Assembly: GCA_034401135.1 (NCBI GenBank)
Contig: JAWZSP010000008.1
Coordinates: forward strand, 992,001-1,056,000
Reading direction: 5' to 3'
DNA length: 64,000 bases
DNA from: Volutella citrinella
Taxonomy: Eukaryota > Ascomycota > Sordariomycetes > Hypocreales > Nectriaceae
Position 1 is the first letter of the stretch. Each line of letters opens with the position of its first letter. The translations under genes were made by a program, and so were the position numbers. Positions 26,501 to 39,499 of this stretch are shown piece after piece. The notes beneath the pieces are model-generated. The model ran no database searches. It was not told where the DNA came from and saw nothing but the letters and a program-made list of their open reading frames with translations.

Positions 26501-26660
26501 TGCAGCTTTATGGAGGAGGCATGCGTCTTGACCTTACTATCACCCGTTCTGGCTGTGTGAACTTTAGGGGATCAGTTCGCGGCCCGGAGCTTTAAAGGAG
26601 CCATTTCCTAGCCGAGTTGGAATAATATTACTAGAACTTGTAGACTTGTTGTCACAAGAC
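23560..26660. other. AT-richer block with possible decayed coding fragments
   Basis: Base composition drops visibly here; for example 25861-25920 is about 35% GC and 26401-26460 about 37%, against well over 50% in the flanks. No long frame spans it. A plus-strand stretch from about 25729 reads as a charged, globular-looking peptide (FKALVSKLLRQRSKEPGLL and onward) that ends at a TAG at 25885 and appears to resume just after it; the antisense strand carries a 125-codon frame (25735-26112). Another plus-strand stretch at 24785-25009 is also protein-like. This is compatible with an old, mutated gene or transposon relic, possibly RIP-altered, but I recognise no transposase or reverse transcriptase motif and no terminal repeats. 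Confidence 0.35.
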
Positions 26661-29600
26661 GAGAACTGTCCTTGCTGAGCACACTGCAGCCGTATACTTG
26701 CACCAAAGACTTCAAACACGGAGCACCTCTTGGACCACCAAGCGTCGAGGACCAAACAGAACAGAGGGGCGGCCATTTGAAAACATCTTGAAACAAGCAC
26801 AACGTAGAAAGGAAAACTTGATCAAGTCTGTGACTCCGGTGCAATGCTGCATATGCAGCATGCCAACCATGCGACATTCACCCAATGTCACCACCTCCAC
26901 CGCCGTCCTCTTACATCAAAGTCCCATCGCTGGCTCAAAACGCAGCTGACACACAGAGACTGCAGCACCCTCAAGTGGAGAATTGGGACGACCCCTTTCG
27001 CAGAAATTGTCTTCCAGTATTATTTGGCAGCAGGGGTGGACGAAAGGCAGGCCAGGCCTCGCCTTCAGCTCTTGACTCAGCTGTGATACGACAAGCGGTG
27101 ATCTACGACGGCCCCTGACTCATTGGTTCAGGGCATCTTCAGCCCGCAGTGCTTCACGCTCAGCCTTCCCACAAGGAGTCTACGGCGAAGAACCAGCTTG
27201 TGCAACATGTGTGTAGGCAAGTGGCTTACCTGTCAGACCGCAGACGTCTTCTCTGATATCACTACGACGTGTCAAAGCTGAAAGCGTAGCAATGGCGGTA
27301 CGCCCTATAATTTTGTATCAGCATCGATGAATGTGACTGGCCGTATTGCCCGCACAGGAAGAGCCCTCCTGCATCCACATCTGGCAGAGAGATGATGCTA
27401 CGTCGGGCTGTCACCGACCATTTCCCATTCCGCCAGCCGCCTGACATGTGCCGACGTCCCAACAAACCCCATCAACCATGCCTGACGCTCACACCGAACC
27501 CACGCAGTCCAGGACAAGGCAGGTTTCGAAGTCGTCCCCGTGCCAGGCCGCCCCATTTTCGCACTGCACGTCAAACAGGATTGGGGAGACGGAAACCAAA
27601 AAGCGGAGGAGGGGACGAAAGGAGTGGGTGGGGGAGTGCGCCCAGGAAAAGTGAGGCCCCGACGGGCCCCGACGGGATTGACGCTGGGATCGGATAGGAA
27701 GGGGGGGCCGAGGGCGGCGAGGGAGTGGACTTGATGACCGACCTGGGCTGGCTTGCAGTCTAACCTCTTCAGCGTCACAGCGGCAAATGCGGGAATGGGT
27801 GGCAACGTTTGAACATGGAGAAGTGATTTGCGAGCCTGGATGGCGATTGCTGATGAGTGGAGATACGGGGGGACGGGGGACCTGCGAGTTTGCGTCCCGA
27901 AATTGGCAGCAAAGATGCGGTGTAGTTGACGTGTCAGGTGCGGAGTTGGGGATCGTTAGAGGAGGTTGGCCTCTCACTTGACAGACATTGTCTTTTGTGC
28001 AAAGCCATGGAGCGCAGTGCAACCGTGCAGTCGGCAAGCCAGAGCTCTCGGAGATGAGAGCCGACGGATCGCTCCGAGTATCATGGGGCGCATGACTCCT
28101 CGACAGCGTAGCCCAAGTTCCCTCGACGACAAAATGATGTCTTCCTTCGCTGGTTGAGAAACACGAGACCATCCCAGGAGCGGAAATGACGAAACAGGAT
28201 GCCGGGGCTCCTAACCCCCCCCACCGGAGACGATGCCTTGATCGACCATGGCACCGGTGCTCTGGCATCACTCCGATTCAGGACATGTCGATGGCTTGCT
28301 CCTACAGTACTTGGGCGGATAGACCAGGCCCTAGATGGCGATCACCCACAAGGTGACAGAGATGGGACATCAGAGGTTGCGTACGGTGACATCGTCTGGA
28401 TTTTCGTTTGGGTCATGGGCAGGCCTCCGTGCAAGACCATTCCCGAGACCTGAAACAGTCTCCAGGGTGTGTGCAAAATATACTCGGGATCCAGGGCCAT
28501 CGGTGGATTCGGATTTCTTTCTGGATGATCTGATTGCAAATCCGCTCAACTGCGTCCGGTCAAGGGCCTTGAAGCTGGCCACTTGGGCTTACGCGGTAAT
28601 TAGTAGAACTTGAAGTCAGTAGATCAAGGGCGATGACTCGAGTCAAGGGAGACGGGGTAGCCAATGATAATACCTACTTGCATGCAGTTGATATCGAAAT
28701 TGGCTAGAAGTCTGGTGTTCCCATCAACTAAACTGGCAATTTATGCTGGGGTCAGGGGGGGGCTAATAGCTGGTAGATTTGGCCACGCCCTTCCTCCCAT
28801 ACTGCAGAACATCCCGTCAAGTGCCACTCTCCGCATACGACTAACACGGTGAACTGGAAAGGGATTCGACTTGCAGTAGAAGCGGAATACTTTCTCTCTG
28901 TCTCCGGTGGACTTTGGTGGTTGACGCTCTGTGGAGTTTGACGAAACAATCTGCCACGCGTCTCCCCTGTCTTCCCTCTCCGACAACTTCAAACACCAGC
29001 GTCATGGCCATCTGAGACGGGCAAGAGCACTCCCATTTCGGTAGAGGGCCTTCCGCAATGAAGGAAACATGGCCCACAAGGAAGCCGTTAGACTACAGTG
29101 GAGGCGGTACCCACGTTGATGAGGAGCAGCGGGTACAGAATCTGTGGATGCCACATCCATGACTGCATGTACGGTAACTGTGAGATGGCCGTAGATGTAC
29201 ACTGTGCGCAAGGCAGGAGGACTCAATCTGCTCTTGGGCAAAGTCCCAAATTATACCCAGACGGAATAGGTCAGAGGTGCGTGAAGTGCCGTCGATCATC
29301 TGCCAGATGTTCCAAATGGACAATGGTTCAGTCGATGTATCACATGCTGTGTAAGCATGGATCAAACCCCCAGGATCCAAGTGCTGCTGGTGTCTAGGAC
29401 GTTGGTTGGCTGGGCACAGGCGGGCGTAGGACAGTCCCCATCGTCAAGAAACCACCGGTACAGCCCTGACGAGTGGCCGCGTAGAGTGGCCGCCAAAAGC
29501 GTTACCAGTTCAGGAGATGCCACCGGCGGCAGGAGTACAGTCCTAGGGGGCCTTGTGAGGACGGCCCTGGACGGGAGGGAGCGGGCGGAACTTGTGGATC

Positions 29601-32600
29601 GAAGTGCGGTGGCCATTCAACTTGCGTTCCATTTCAGCACCCATGCTCTGCTTGTGATCCCATGTCGTCTCGGAGGTGCTACCGCTATCCCATCAGGATG
29701 GATCTGCCATGTGCTGTAGGGGAGCCATGTCTCACATCCCCCATCACCTCGGCACCGCAGCGCATCGCAGGCGATCCAAGCGTCTGCACAGTGAGCGGCT
29801 GGGAAAACCGCAGAACCGTTAGAGTCCATGTCAAAACGTGCGAACAGCGATGCCATGCTGGGGAAGCTGCGTCTTGTGGCCCCCACTGTCTCAGGTTCTG
29901 TCTGCTCGGCCATCTCCCATGGCCTATCACGCCCTCGGTGTTGGGCTCATCGCATGACAGGGCCGCAGAGCCACATGGCCTGGCTTGGCCAGTCTTGGAA
30001 GACAAAGCACGGTGCCCGTCCCAAAACACGCGGCATCAAGTAGAGAAACAAGATAGACCAGCTTTGGGGCAGGAGAAGTCACAAACTCCAGCAGCAGTTC
30101 GTGTTGGCGGACTCAAAGCCAACTCAACGACCCGAACCCTTGTTCGTACCCGCCGTTGCTGTGTCATTGTTGGTGGACACACACAGGACATGGGCTCACG
30201 AAGGCCCTGAGTTCCACTGCCGCCGTCGGCTTGGGAGACGTCGGTGTCTGGCACAGCCTAGCAATTCCCTGCTGGCCCCATTGTGTCCGCTATGTTTGAC
30301 CCTGTTTGTGCACTGCATTTGCATTTGGAGGTTTACAGAGCGTTACAGTGAACGAGTAGTAGTACAAGCGTAGTCGCAGAGAAGCTGTATGCAGGAGTCT
30401 GCTGGGTCAACAGCCGGTTGGGCTTGTGCTCACACGTATCAAGACAAGCAACGGCAAAGGCAGGCCAGGCCGCACCGATTGAAGCGCTTGCAGTAGCAAT
30501 AACCTGACTGAATTGTACATGCCCCGTCAGCGGAGCCAGGAAAGTCCTCGTAAAGTCAAGCACTGACCATGGCGCAACATTGTGCTGAGGCCCAGAGTTG
30601 GCAGAGTCTGATACGGAGCCAGGGACAGGGAGTGCCAATATCAACGGCAAAACGACATCGATGAGGAAACATTGGCAATCCCGGAGGCGAGGAAAGCAAG
30701 GTATGGCAATCTTGGTAGGCTCTGCTGATGGGGCGGTGTCATCGACAATGAGTTGAGGCTGGTGTGGATGCTTGCGCTATGGTTATTCAAGGCCGGGTCC
30801 TGGTATTGGCAGAGGTATGGCTACCAAGTACCAACTGGACGGACGGTCTAAAATAGAGCGTTGCAAGGGCAGACAGGGCCGTGGGCCGTGTGCCCCTTTC
30901 GGCTGGGTCTCACTGACATCCATGCCCCGGAGGCACTCTACCTTGAGGTGGTGGAGGTTTCTTCGCGCACCGTGGCTTGCGACACTAGGAAAGAGCAGGA
31001 TACCTCCTCGTGATGGCGTTCCTGAGGCCTGCGAGCCAGGCCTGCTTGGTGTCGAACATACCAACTCACTAGCGAGTCCCCTTGGATGGTATCCATTCCA
31101 TCTAGTAAGCACATCGGCAGCATCAACAGGCATCAACGCTGCAATAACCACGGGAGAAGCATCTCGTCTCAACATACAAGGTATTATGAACGCCTCTGCG
31201 GCCGACTCGCAAGCTCCAAGCGGCTCAATGTACCAGTTTTGCCAGTGACTTCCCCCCTGGGCGACGTTTGGGAAACAGGTAGCACTAGCCCGTGGACGGG
31301 AACGGATAGGGTCGATCTCTCACGCATAGAGAGTGGGAATCCATAACAAGCGGCAGGCAACACAGTAGCAAGGGGCGAGAGGAGGGAGCGGGTGGCAGTT
31401 GGGTTGGTGTTGATGGCCTCCAAAGGCTCCAAAATGGGCCTGAGTGGCCCTCACTCTCCATCGACCCCGAGTCGGGTGGACACCCATGTCCCATGGATCA
31501 TGGAGCCGCCTTGCCGCCTTTCCGAGTCAAGCATCCATCTCCATGGTCACCAAGGCAGGGACTAGGTGCCCTCGGCAGGCGACCTGGGAAGCACCCCCCT
31601 TCCGTGGAGCGCTTGGAGGAGATAAGAGAGACACCCCTATAGCTCTTGTGCTATTGCGTATGGGTTCAGTCCGTGGCCCCCGGAGCAGCACCAAGTCAGG
31701 CCAGAATCTTCTCAGAGCAAATCTCGTTCGCGGTGATCGACGGCAGGAAGCGAAAAATCTCCCATGCGCATCCATGGTGTTGCTTGCAGCCATGACCATG
31801 GCAATCATGGGCCTAGGGTGAAGGAGTATTTCCCGCAACGGCCTCTGCTCTACCACGTACCACGTTATCCTCTGGACACTACCCGCTTCCAGGCCCGCGA
31901 CGGCGCTTGGCATCTGAAGCGGGAGGCGGTTCACGGGGTTGATTGGATCGGGGACCTCGAGTTGTCATCGTTGGCGCGAGCACTGGCGCAAAGGCGCACC
32001 CGCACACCCGGCCGCTCGAGCGCGCTGATGGTACGTGCCTGCTCGCCTTGCTCTCGTTTGGCACGTCCCTGGCCCTTGGGCAGTGCCTCTCCATATACGG
32101 TACTCATAACAACGATCGGCCTTGTCGTGGGATGCGGTGGGATGTGATGATTTGGATGGAGACCGAGAGAAAGGAAGGCCCTTGGCGTTCTGGGCGGACG
32201 GGGCAAGAACCCACTCCGTGGAAGCCCTGGAGATCCTTCCACCCCACTGTATCGGTGGGGGCTCGACGTAGGAAGTACAGTGCCAGGTACAACAGTCCTC
32301 CCACAGAGCATTGGAAGGGGCATCCAATGCTAATTAGTGCAGGTGCATACCTACTAGTACTAGTAGTACTCCGTACTGGGAGGCAGACGTAGAGAGCAGA
32401 CCTTATGGTGTGGGAATGGCAGATACGGGCTGCCCATTGCGAAAGATCATCTCCAAGACTCCATCTATTCCAGACCTGGGTTGCTGCTAGCTGCGTCGAT
32501 GAGTGCTAATTAGCCTAGCTGTTCCGCATCCATGAAGACGGACCTATTTATCCAGCAACAGGACGCGTCGGCCAGCCTGTCCGAGGAATGCAATTTGCAG

Positions 32601-32820
32601 GCAGGACATAGAACCCTGGGCTGGTGCTCCTGCCTGGATACTTGGTCAGTATTACCTGGCTTGGTCTCTGCGGCATGACGCACTAGGCAGGTTGGCACCT
32701 GGCCCTGCTGCGGGCGGAGTCGTGCTAGTAATTACTGTAAGGAGAAAGGCACGGGGTTTCCTGTGGGTAGGTAGGCGCCGACATGAGGCCTAGCACCCAC
32801 CGCCCAACTGCTGGTGTTGT

Positions 32821-32842
32821 GGTGGTGGTGGTGGTGGTGGTG
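32821..32842. repeat. (GGT)7 microsatellite
   Basis: A perfect trinucleotide run in gene-free DNA. Confidence 0.85.
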
Positions 32843-33450
32843 CACTCAGGGCAGCGGACGGCTTGCCGCCGGGTAATCTTCGTCCCATGTTCAATTCCAG
32901 CACCGCCCTTCCCGTTGCTCTGGTCAGAGACAAGCATCACCCCAGCTTCACACCCCCTGGCATCCCTCCCTGCGCCGTTGCCGGCGCCAATCTCCCTTTG
33001 CGTTGCGCACACACGCCATGTCCTGCGTGCGCACTACTGCGCGGTGCTGTACGGAGTACATGCGTCTGTTAATCTAATCATGCACTCGACGCAATACTCC
33101 GGTCGTCCTCGTCCTCGTCGCCCATCCCCTTCCTCTCCATCGGCCATGATCCTGGGATTGTGGTCGAACGGATGAGGAGAGGCAGAGACAAGAAAGAACC
33201 CAGACCTTGCTTGACCACCATGCGAGTTACCAACACAGCCCTTGGTGGCCCACAGCACATCAACGCCTCTTCCCCGCCCGCAACGTGGTCCCGGGATGGC
33301 ATGCGCCGCCCACTTTGTTCCGATGGAAATTAAGCTCGCCGCCGGCTGGTTGCCCGCCTGCCTTCGTGACGTTCCATCCCGCCATCACTGCCCATCGTCC
33401 CATGGCCCCCGTTCTCGACCCGTCTCTGCGCACTTTTCCTGCTATGGCTC

Positions 33451-33480
33451 TGCATCTGCGTCTGCGTCTGCGTCTGCGCC
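33451..33480. repeat. TGCGTC hexamer repeat, 5 copies with edge variants
   Basis: Three perfect TGCGTC units are flanked by TGCATC and TGCGCC variants. Gene-free context. Confidence 0.8.
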
Positions 33481-35158
33481 TCGGCCGGCTGGTCGATCCA
33501 TGATCCCGTCTGCATCAGGCAGCCCCTCCACAGGTGCTAGTGTGCTACAGGCAAAGACAGTGTTTGGCTGGATGCCAGGTGCCGCATGCTGGGTCGACGC
33601 ATGACTGACATTAGATCCCTCATTCGGCCTTCGCCAGCACGAAGGCGACCGTTAGGTGCTGCACGCCGGCCGTTGAACAATGGCCGAGCAAACATGCAGG
33701 CCAAGCCGGCTATCGTTGCAGGCCAAAACCTGGGGCGGGGGGGAGGCTGAGACGGCCGGCGCTTGCTTGCTTTTCCTCCACGCCCGCTGGCTTGCTTCCT
33801 TCTGGATACGCCTCGTCTTGCTTCTTTGGGGTTCGTTCCTTCACAACGGCCCTACGTAATGTGGAACAGCGCTCTCGTACCTCGTAAACCAGCCAGTCCG
33901 AGGCGCCGTTCGATTGAGCCCAGTGCGCCTCCCGCACGCCAACGCCAGCAGATTCGATGACAACCCGACTTGGCCAGGGCCAACACGCGCCCTGTTGCTA
34001 GCCGGGAGCTCCTTGCTTCCTGCCTCAACTCGAGCTCAGTTCCACTGCCCCCAGATCGCGGCCGAGTACCCCCAAGTGTTGGCATTCCAGGGCAAGAAGG
34101 CACGGCAAGGCGAGCCAAATTGCCATCGTCCACTGCTGCTAGTGTCGTCCGCCCCCCGAGGCACCCCGCCTCGAATTGCCTTGGCTGACCCAACTCGTCG
34201 TTCCGACATCACCGTTGCAGGAGGTAGTGGCTGCCTTGCCGCCCAGGCATCGGGCACGCCATCATCAGGGTGGTTCGTCAACTTCGTCTGGTGGCATAGA
34301 ATGTAAGGGATAAGGCTCCACCCCGACTCGTGGTGTCTTAGAATTGTCGCTGCCTTCATGCGGAATGTAAAACACCAGACGCCTCCCTGCGTGTTGTGCA
34401 CATGCATGTGCCCCAGTGTGTCCAGCCCAACGCTATGTGAACGACAAGTCAAAGTGCGCGACAACTCTGCGCTGCGGCGCCCGTCCTTGGTCGGAGGTGC
34501 TTTGGTAGTTGTTCAGCTACGAGTTAGTAGTTGTTAGTTCAAAGCATTGTCACAATCCTGCGCTGTCTTCGCATTGGTCCACGTACAGCGCATACACTCT
34601 CGGAAATGACCGCCTACACGTCGTTCTCACGCACGGACAAAATTGCTGATCAAGTGCATAAATCTCCAATGTCTTGGTATATTGTGCCCCACGGCCTTTG
34701 GGTTTCCAGAAAACGCCATGTAAATGCTATGTAGCCTTGTCCGTTCCAAAAAAGCGCCAGTCCGGTGGACAATGACCCCGCAGACAACATATTGAAAGGG
34801 GAAAATAGGAAGTGGTAGTAAGATACATCGTGAGCGTTGATAACATCGATACCTTCCCACGCAAAAAAAATAAAAAAAATCTCCGAGCATTCCTACCATT
34901 ACCCTCCAAATGCTTGTTGAACGCCGTACCAGTAAACTCCTCGAGTCAAAAGAATTAAGTGGGTGGGATGTTTTCGCTCTCCTTTCCCATCAGGTTGTGA
35001 TCGTGTTGCAATTGCGTGGCGTATGTGTTTTTTTTCGACGCCTGTTGTTTCATGACGTCCTGGTGCTATTATTTGGTCGGCCCTTTACGCCCACTCTCGT
35101 CAGTGCGGCACAAGTCTCCACTCGACCGTTCGGGGCGCTTGCTCATTACTGAGGGCGC

Positions 35159-36084
35159 TCATGGCCGGGCGATAGGGCCTCCCGCGCTGAACTCGAAGCT
35201 GTGGCAGCCCCGCTCGTGCCTCTTCATATTACTACGCACGCTGAAGGCCTTGCCACACCCGGCGTGCGGGCACTTGAAAGGCTTCTCGCCAGTGTGTGAA
35301 TGGCTGTGGATTCGGAGGCTGCTGGGCCGGCTAAAGGCCTTGTTGCAAGTCTGGCAGATGTACCGATCCTGGCTCTGGGGGTAGGCGGCACCGGTGGATG
35401 GGTTCAGGTAATGGTGGTGTTGCCAGGGGTTGGCACCCGAGACTCCCGCGTAGCCCGCCGAAGGAGCACGCTGGTAGTAGTTTTGGGCCTGGGGAGGAGG
35501 AGTCGGCTGCATAGAAGGGTGATAGTTGCCCATGGGAGCTTGAGGGGCGTAGGAGGAAGCGTATTGCTGGGGGTAAGGAGCACGAGACGCAGCCGCCTGG
35601 CGCTGGGCGTCGGCTTCTAAGGGCGGCGTTGTCTCGTAGTAATAGCCACGGTACGAGGACTGGGATGGTTGGCTTGCGTATTTACTTGAGGGAGAGTGGT
35701 GGCTGTCGAACGAAGCATCAGCGCCCATGGGCGGTGTTGGGGGCAGTCCCATGTGGGAGGACCTCATGTCCCCAGAGCCAGGTCGGCCACTGCGGCTGTA
35801 GGAGGAGGGGGCTGTATCCAGAGTCAGTTCGCTGCAGCCAGATTCATGCATCCGACTTTCTTACCATCATACTGGGGGGATTGCTGGCGGGAAGAGGCGA
35901 ATGATTCGCTGGTGGGAGAGCCTGCGTCGGCTAGACCCAGGAGATTTGAGATCGAGGGCAAAGAGCACTTGGTGTCGTCCATCGGGGGCGAGGGAGGTGG
36001 CTGGGGGTGTTGTTGGGAGAAGTAGCTTCTTCCTTGCTGAGTAGCGTAGTGACTTGACATGAAGTTGGAGGCGGCGGTATGCAT
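35159..36084 (-). CDS. C2H2 zinc-finger transcription factor, FlbC-like
   Basis: Two exons give 290 residues. Exon 1 (36084-35865) begins MHTAASNFMSSHYATQQ and contains LPSISNLLGLADAG (about 41-54), a short block seen in fungal C2H2 regulators. The intron (35864-35812, 53 nt) has a perfect GTAAG donor, a CTGAC branch element and an ACAG acceptor, and the split codon restores frame into ...APSSYSRSG. Exon 2 (35811-35159) is rich in Tyr, Gln, Pro and Ser, then carries two fingers near the C-terminus. Finger 1 (about 226-246) is C-X2-C-X12-H-X3-H; finger 2 (about 254-277) is C-X4-C-X12-H-X4-H. The linker is canonical TGEKPF, and SVRSNMKRHERGCHS closes the second finger. This C-terminal finger pair resembles FlbC, a regulator of conidiation, but related C2H2 factors share it, so the precise identity is uncertain. 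A nuclear DNA-binding role is secure. Confidence 0.85.
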
Positions 36085-36339
36085 CTGTTGAGGATTTGGC
36101 TGGTGAGTGACAGGTGGACGGAGACTTGGTTTGCTGGCGGTGCCGGAGAAGGTGTTTATTATGAGAGGAGGATGAAACGGGAGAAGGAAAAGTCTCGCAA
36201 TATTAGGCGCAGATATGCTTAGTCCTCCGATGATTAAGAAAACCCAAGAGTAGCCTTGATGCTGGAGGGAATGGGTGAAGATTGTCGAGAAGATGTCAGA
36301 AGCCCAGGAGGTTGTTGAGTCGAAGGGGGCCCAGGAAAC
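36085..36339 (-). promoter_or_regulatory. Leader region of the C2H2 gene, open in frame without an ATG
   Basis: On the minus strand, the sequence immediately before the ATG is C/A-rich (CACTCACCAGCCAAATCC), as in fungal 5' UTRs. The frame of the coding sequence remains open for 85 codons upstream, back to a TAA at 36342-36340, with no in-frame ATG. A CAACAG directly precedes the ATG and could serve as an acceptor for an upstream exon, but I find no convincing partner exon. Confidence 0.4.
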
Positions 36340-37506
36340 TTAAGTACGTCCTCTAGCAGGGAAGGCGGGATGTGCTACGTAGTGGGTGGAGGAAGCATAT
36401 ATCAAGATCTTGAATCGCCCATGGGCACACTGGGTTTACCCCCCTGAGGCACCCCCAGGTGCAGCTGTCACAATGAGCAGTGGGTCTTACCGGTACGCTA
36501 GAAGCTGGGATGAGGGCCAGGCCGGGGTGTCAGGGTTGCAATGTGCTGTAGGGGAAAGGAAGGAAGGCAAGAGGGAATGGAGGGTCCCCGCGGCCGTCAT
36601 TATGGCCCTCCCAAGAACCTGCTCAGTGCTGGGTACACTCTTGACACCGTACTGTACCGGGTGCACGATGGACAGGTAAGCCTGTGGGTTCTGCCCCGGC
36701 AGTGGGCATCCACAAAGAGACATGCTCTCTCATGGCGTTGTGCTGATCCCAGGCAGGGGAGGGGGGTGCCGTGCCCCGGGCCCATGCCCTGGTGGTGTGT
36801 GAGTGAGATCTTGAGGGGGAGGGCGTGGACGGACGCCAGGATGTGCTCGTGGATCGCTCCGTGGTCAACGGTCAGTAGGCTGGTTGATAATCTGTACAGT
36901 ACGCAAGAAAGCCGCCGAACCCTTGCACGCTTGGGAGGGTATCCTTTCCGTCTATCCTCAATCCTGTGGTGGTGACCACTAACCACTGACCACTGACAGA
37001 TGGTGGTTGAGAGGGAGGGAGCCAACTCAGCCAAGCCCTCGCCAAGCCTAGAGAGATTCCAGCTCGCACACACACCCTGAGCAAAAGCCTTAGTTCAAAG
37101 GCATATAATAACGTGTAGCAGGCCGGCCGTGGCTATTGCTTGCTTTGCCCTGAGCTCAGACCCGTGGGCGTGGCCAACGACTCGACCCTGGCGACTCACA
37201 CCCTTGGGCCGAGGGATCGCCTTTTGATCCGGCCGTGAAGGAGACTTTTTCATCCCATGCTGCCGTGAAGAGACTGGGTACGTATCTCCCCGGACCACAG
37301 TTACTCGTTTAGGATATGTTGCCGTCGCCCCAGTACCAAGTCTCCGCTCACCCCACCCCTCGCGGTTTTTTGGCCGTGGCTTGCTTGTTTGGGACAGGGG
37401 CCACACCCCGGAGCCGAAGGTGATGGGCCCTGATGGGCATGCAGCTTCGAGACGATCTCAAAGCCGAAACCGTCCTCTGGCACAGGAACGTTCTGGTTTC
37501 GCATTT

Positions 37507-37530
37507 GTGTGTGAGTGTGTGAGTGTGTGA
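37507..37530. repeat. GTGTGTGA-type imperfect repeat
   Basis: Three related 8-10 base units of GT with interspersed GA, on the plus strand of gene-free DNA. Confidence 0.75.
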
Positions 37531-39481
37531 CTGTCGGATAGAAGAGTCGACCCCATGACTTTCCAGACTGCACCTCCAACAGTTTGTGTGTCTAATTATA
37601 TTGGCATCTTCTCCTCCTGAGCTGCGTCTCCTGCAGTGTAGCAGGCTTGCCCAAAGACTCAAATATGTTGCATAAGCAGGTGGAGGCGGTTGACAAAGCC
37701 CAGGGAATAGCATAGCCCCGAAGCCCGAGGGAAACCCATCCCCTCTGTTAAAAGAGGTGAAACTTCAAAAAAGAAAAATGGTTCAGTGGAGGCGTCGTGT
37801 CGTACCCCTTGAGGTGCTGTCACGACTGCTTTTTGTCGGCGCAATAGATGTTGGCACGCCGGACAGTTGTGAATAATCACAAAACGGCGCACCCAAATCA
37901 AATATCCTGGCGATAGGTTGATGCCAAACAATGTAATTAATTACGTGGCCCAGGCTACTACCATTCACGGCATGCCCACAGGTCAATGTGCGCGGTTCCG
38001 CTCATCGGGATCTTTGGTGAGTAGTTGAGACTAGTGGTGAGAATGTCTTGATGATACGACACCGCCGGGCGCTGAGCGTCTAGGTTTTCTGAAACCTCGT
38101 TGCGCCGGGCGGTAGTTCTGCGTAACCGAACTGAGCTTGCGCTGTTGGCGCGACCGTTGCTGGCTAAGCCCAAGCAGAATCGGGAAGCGCGCCATTATGG
38201 TTGGGCGGTGGTGGTGCTGTGGCTGGCGTCAAACGAGCCGAGTCGTCGCCTCGCTTTCTGCCATGAGTGAGGAAACCAGGCTAGCTGCATGATCGTCGCC
38301 TTAGCGGGCGCCTCCCTTCCTCGCTTACACTGGCGAGAGCCCTGCGCACCCTGAATGAAGGCTCGGCTTCAGGACCCCGTCATCCGGTCTGCTCGCGAAA
38401 TTCACCAACGGAAGATGCGGATCACAAGGTTCTTAGTGCTGGGGTACGACGATGCCTGGTCCAGAAAGCCGTCGGCGAATTTGGCGACGGGGGTATGGGG
38501 ATTCAATCCCAAAACCGTTGTGTCCAACGTACAGTAAGTCGACGAGCTCAATCTCGTGTGTAAATGTGAAGGGTTGGCGGCAAAAACATGGCGCCAGCCT
38601 GTTGGCGCAAAAATAAAACAAGCGTCAACCCTCCCGTAGAAACACGTGCTGGTGCCATGTTTTGCTTTTTCCTCCTTCGCTACGGCACCCAGCCACGCCC
38701 GCTGACGGCGCTGAGGCTGTGGCCACCAAGCTTCGACTCACTTTCACGTTCCAAATGTACCTTTTTAGCGTCATGGATGTTACGCTTCGGTTGTCAGTAA
38801 CGAACCGGGTTCGGCGATGGAGGCCGCCTTGCCGTGCCGAGGATTTTCCCTTGGCCTAGTCCGTACCCTGCTCATAAATGCAATGGATAAACCAAGTGAG
38901 TCAATAGTGAGATGATGTAGACTGTGGTACGCACCTGCATGGCATGTGTTAGGGCATGATGCATACCAGTGATGCAAGACAACACGTTGTGTGCTACATT
39001 CATGATTCAGAACCCCACGTTCAGGCCCAACCCAGGATTGGCGCCATAGGGCTTCCTGTTACGCGGCACTTCCTACTAGCCTCACAAACAGATTTGGATT
39101 AGGGTGTCCGGACACTACTTGGCTTGTTTTGTTTTCAGGTTGTTGAATGCGGGAGAGGCGTAGAATGCCTGCCGGCAGAATTTCTCATTACTGGTTCGTC
39201 GCTAGATCTCGGGGCTTTGTTGATATCTAGACTGATACAGGGACATTAATAAGGCCCCTGCGCCATGGATTATGGGGAACTCTCCGTGACGCTGACTGAG
39301 ACCATGCCAGCCAAAACCAATGGCAGTCTGCACTGCGATCTGGATATGAAAGGGAAGCCAAGGAGGGCTAGCTCAAAGTTGCGAGTTGATCAACCAAGGG
39401 GACCAGACTGGAGGCTGATGTTGTCGATAGACCAAACGGAGGCTCTTAGCAGTCAATATGTGCCCCGTGACCTCCAACGTC

Positions 39482-39499
39482 GTGTGTGTGTGTGTGTGC
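39482..39499. repeat. (GT)9 microsatellite
   Basis: A perfect dinucleotide run in gene-free DNA. Confidence 0.85.

Larger units (their letters stand above)
19601..35158. other. Largest gene-free stretch (about 15.6 kb)
   Basis: No gene is supported. Frames of 100-260 codons are scattered over both strands (for example minus 27489-28271, which starts at a near-cognate codon and is Pro/Ser/Arg-rich) without domain signals or consistent exon chains. The section contains an AT-richer block (listed separately), microsatellites near 32821 and 33451, and two copies of a TACGGAGTA-type motif (32367-32376 and 33050-33059). The last 300 bases before 35158 are the 3' side of the C2H2 gene. Small lineage-specific or non-coding genes cannot be excluded. 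Confidence 0.45.

Noticed and set aside
27489..28271. 260-codon minus-strand frame
   Set aside because: No standard start, Pro/Ser/Arg/Cys-heavy composition, no domain.
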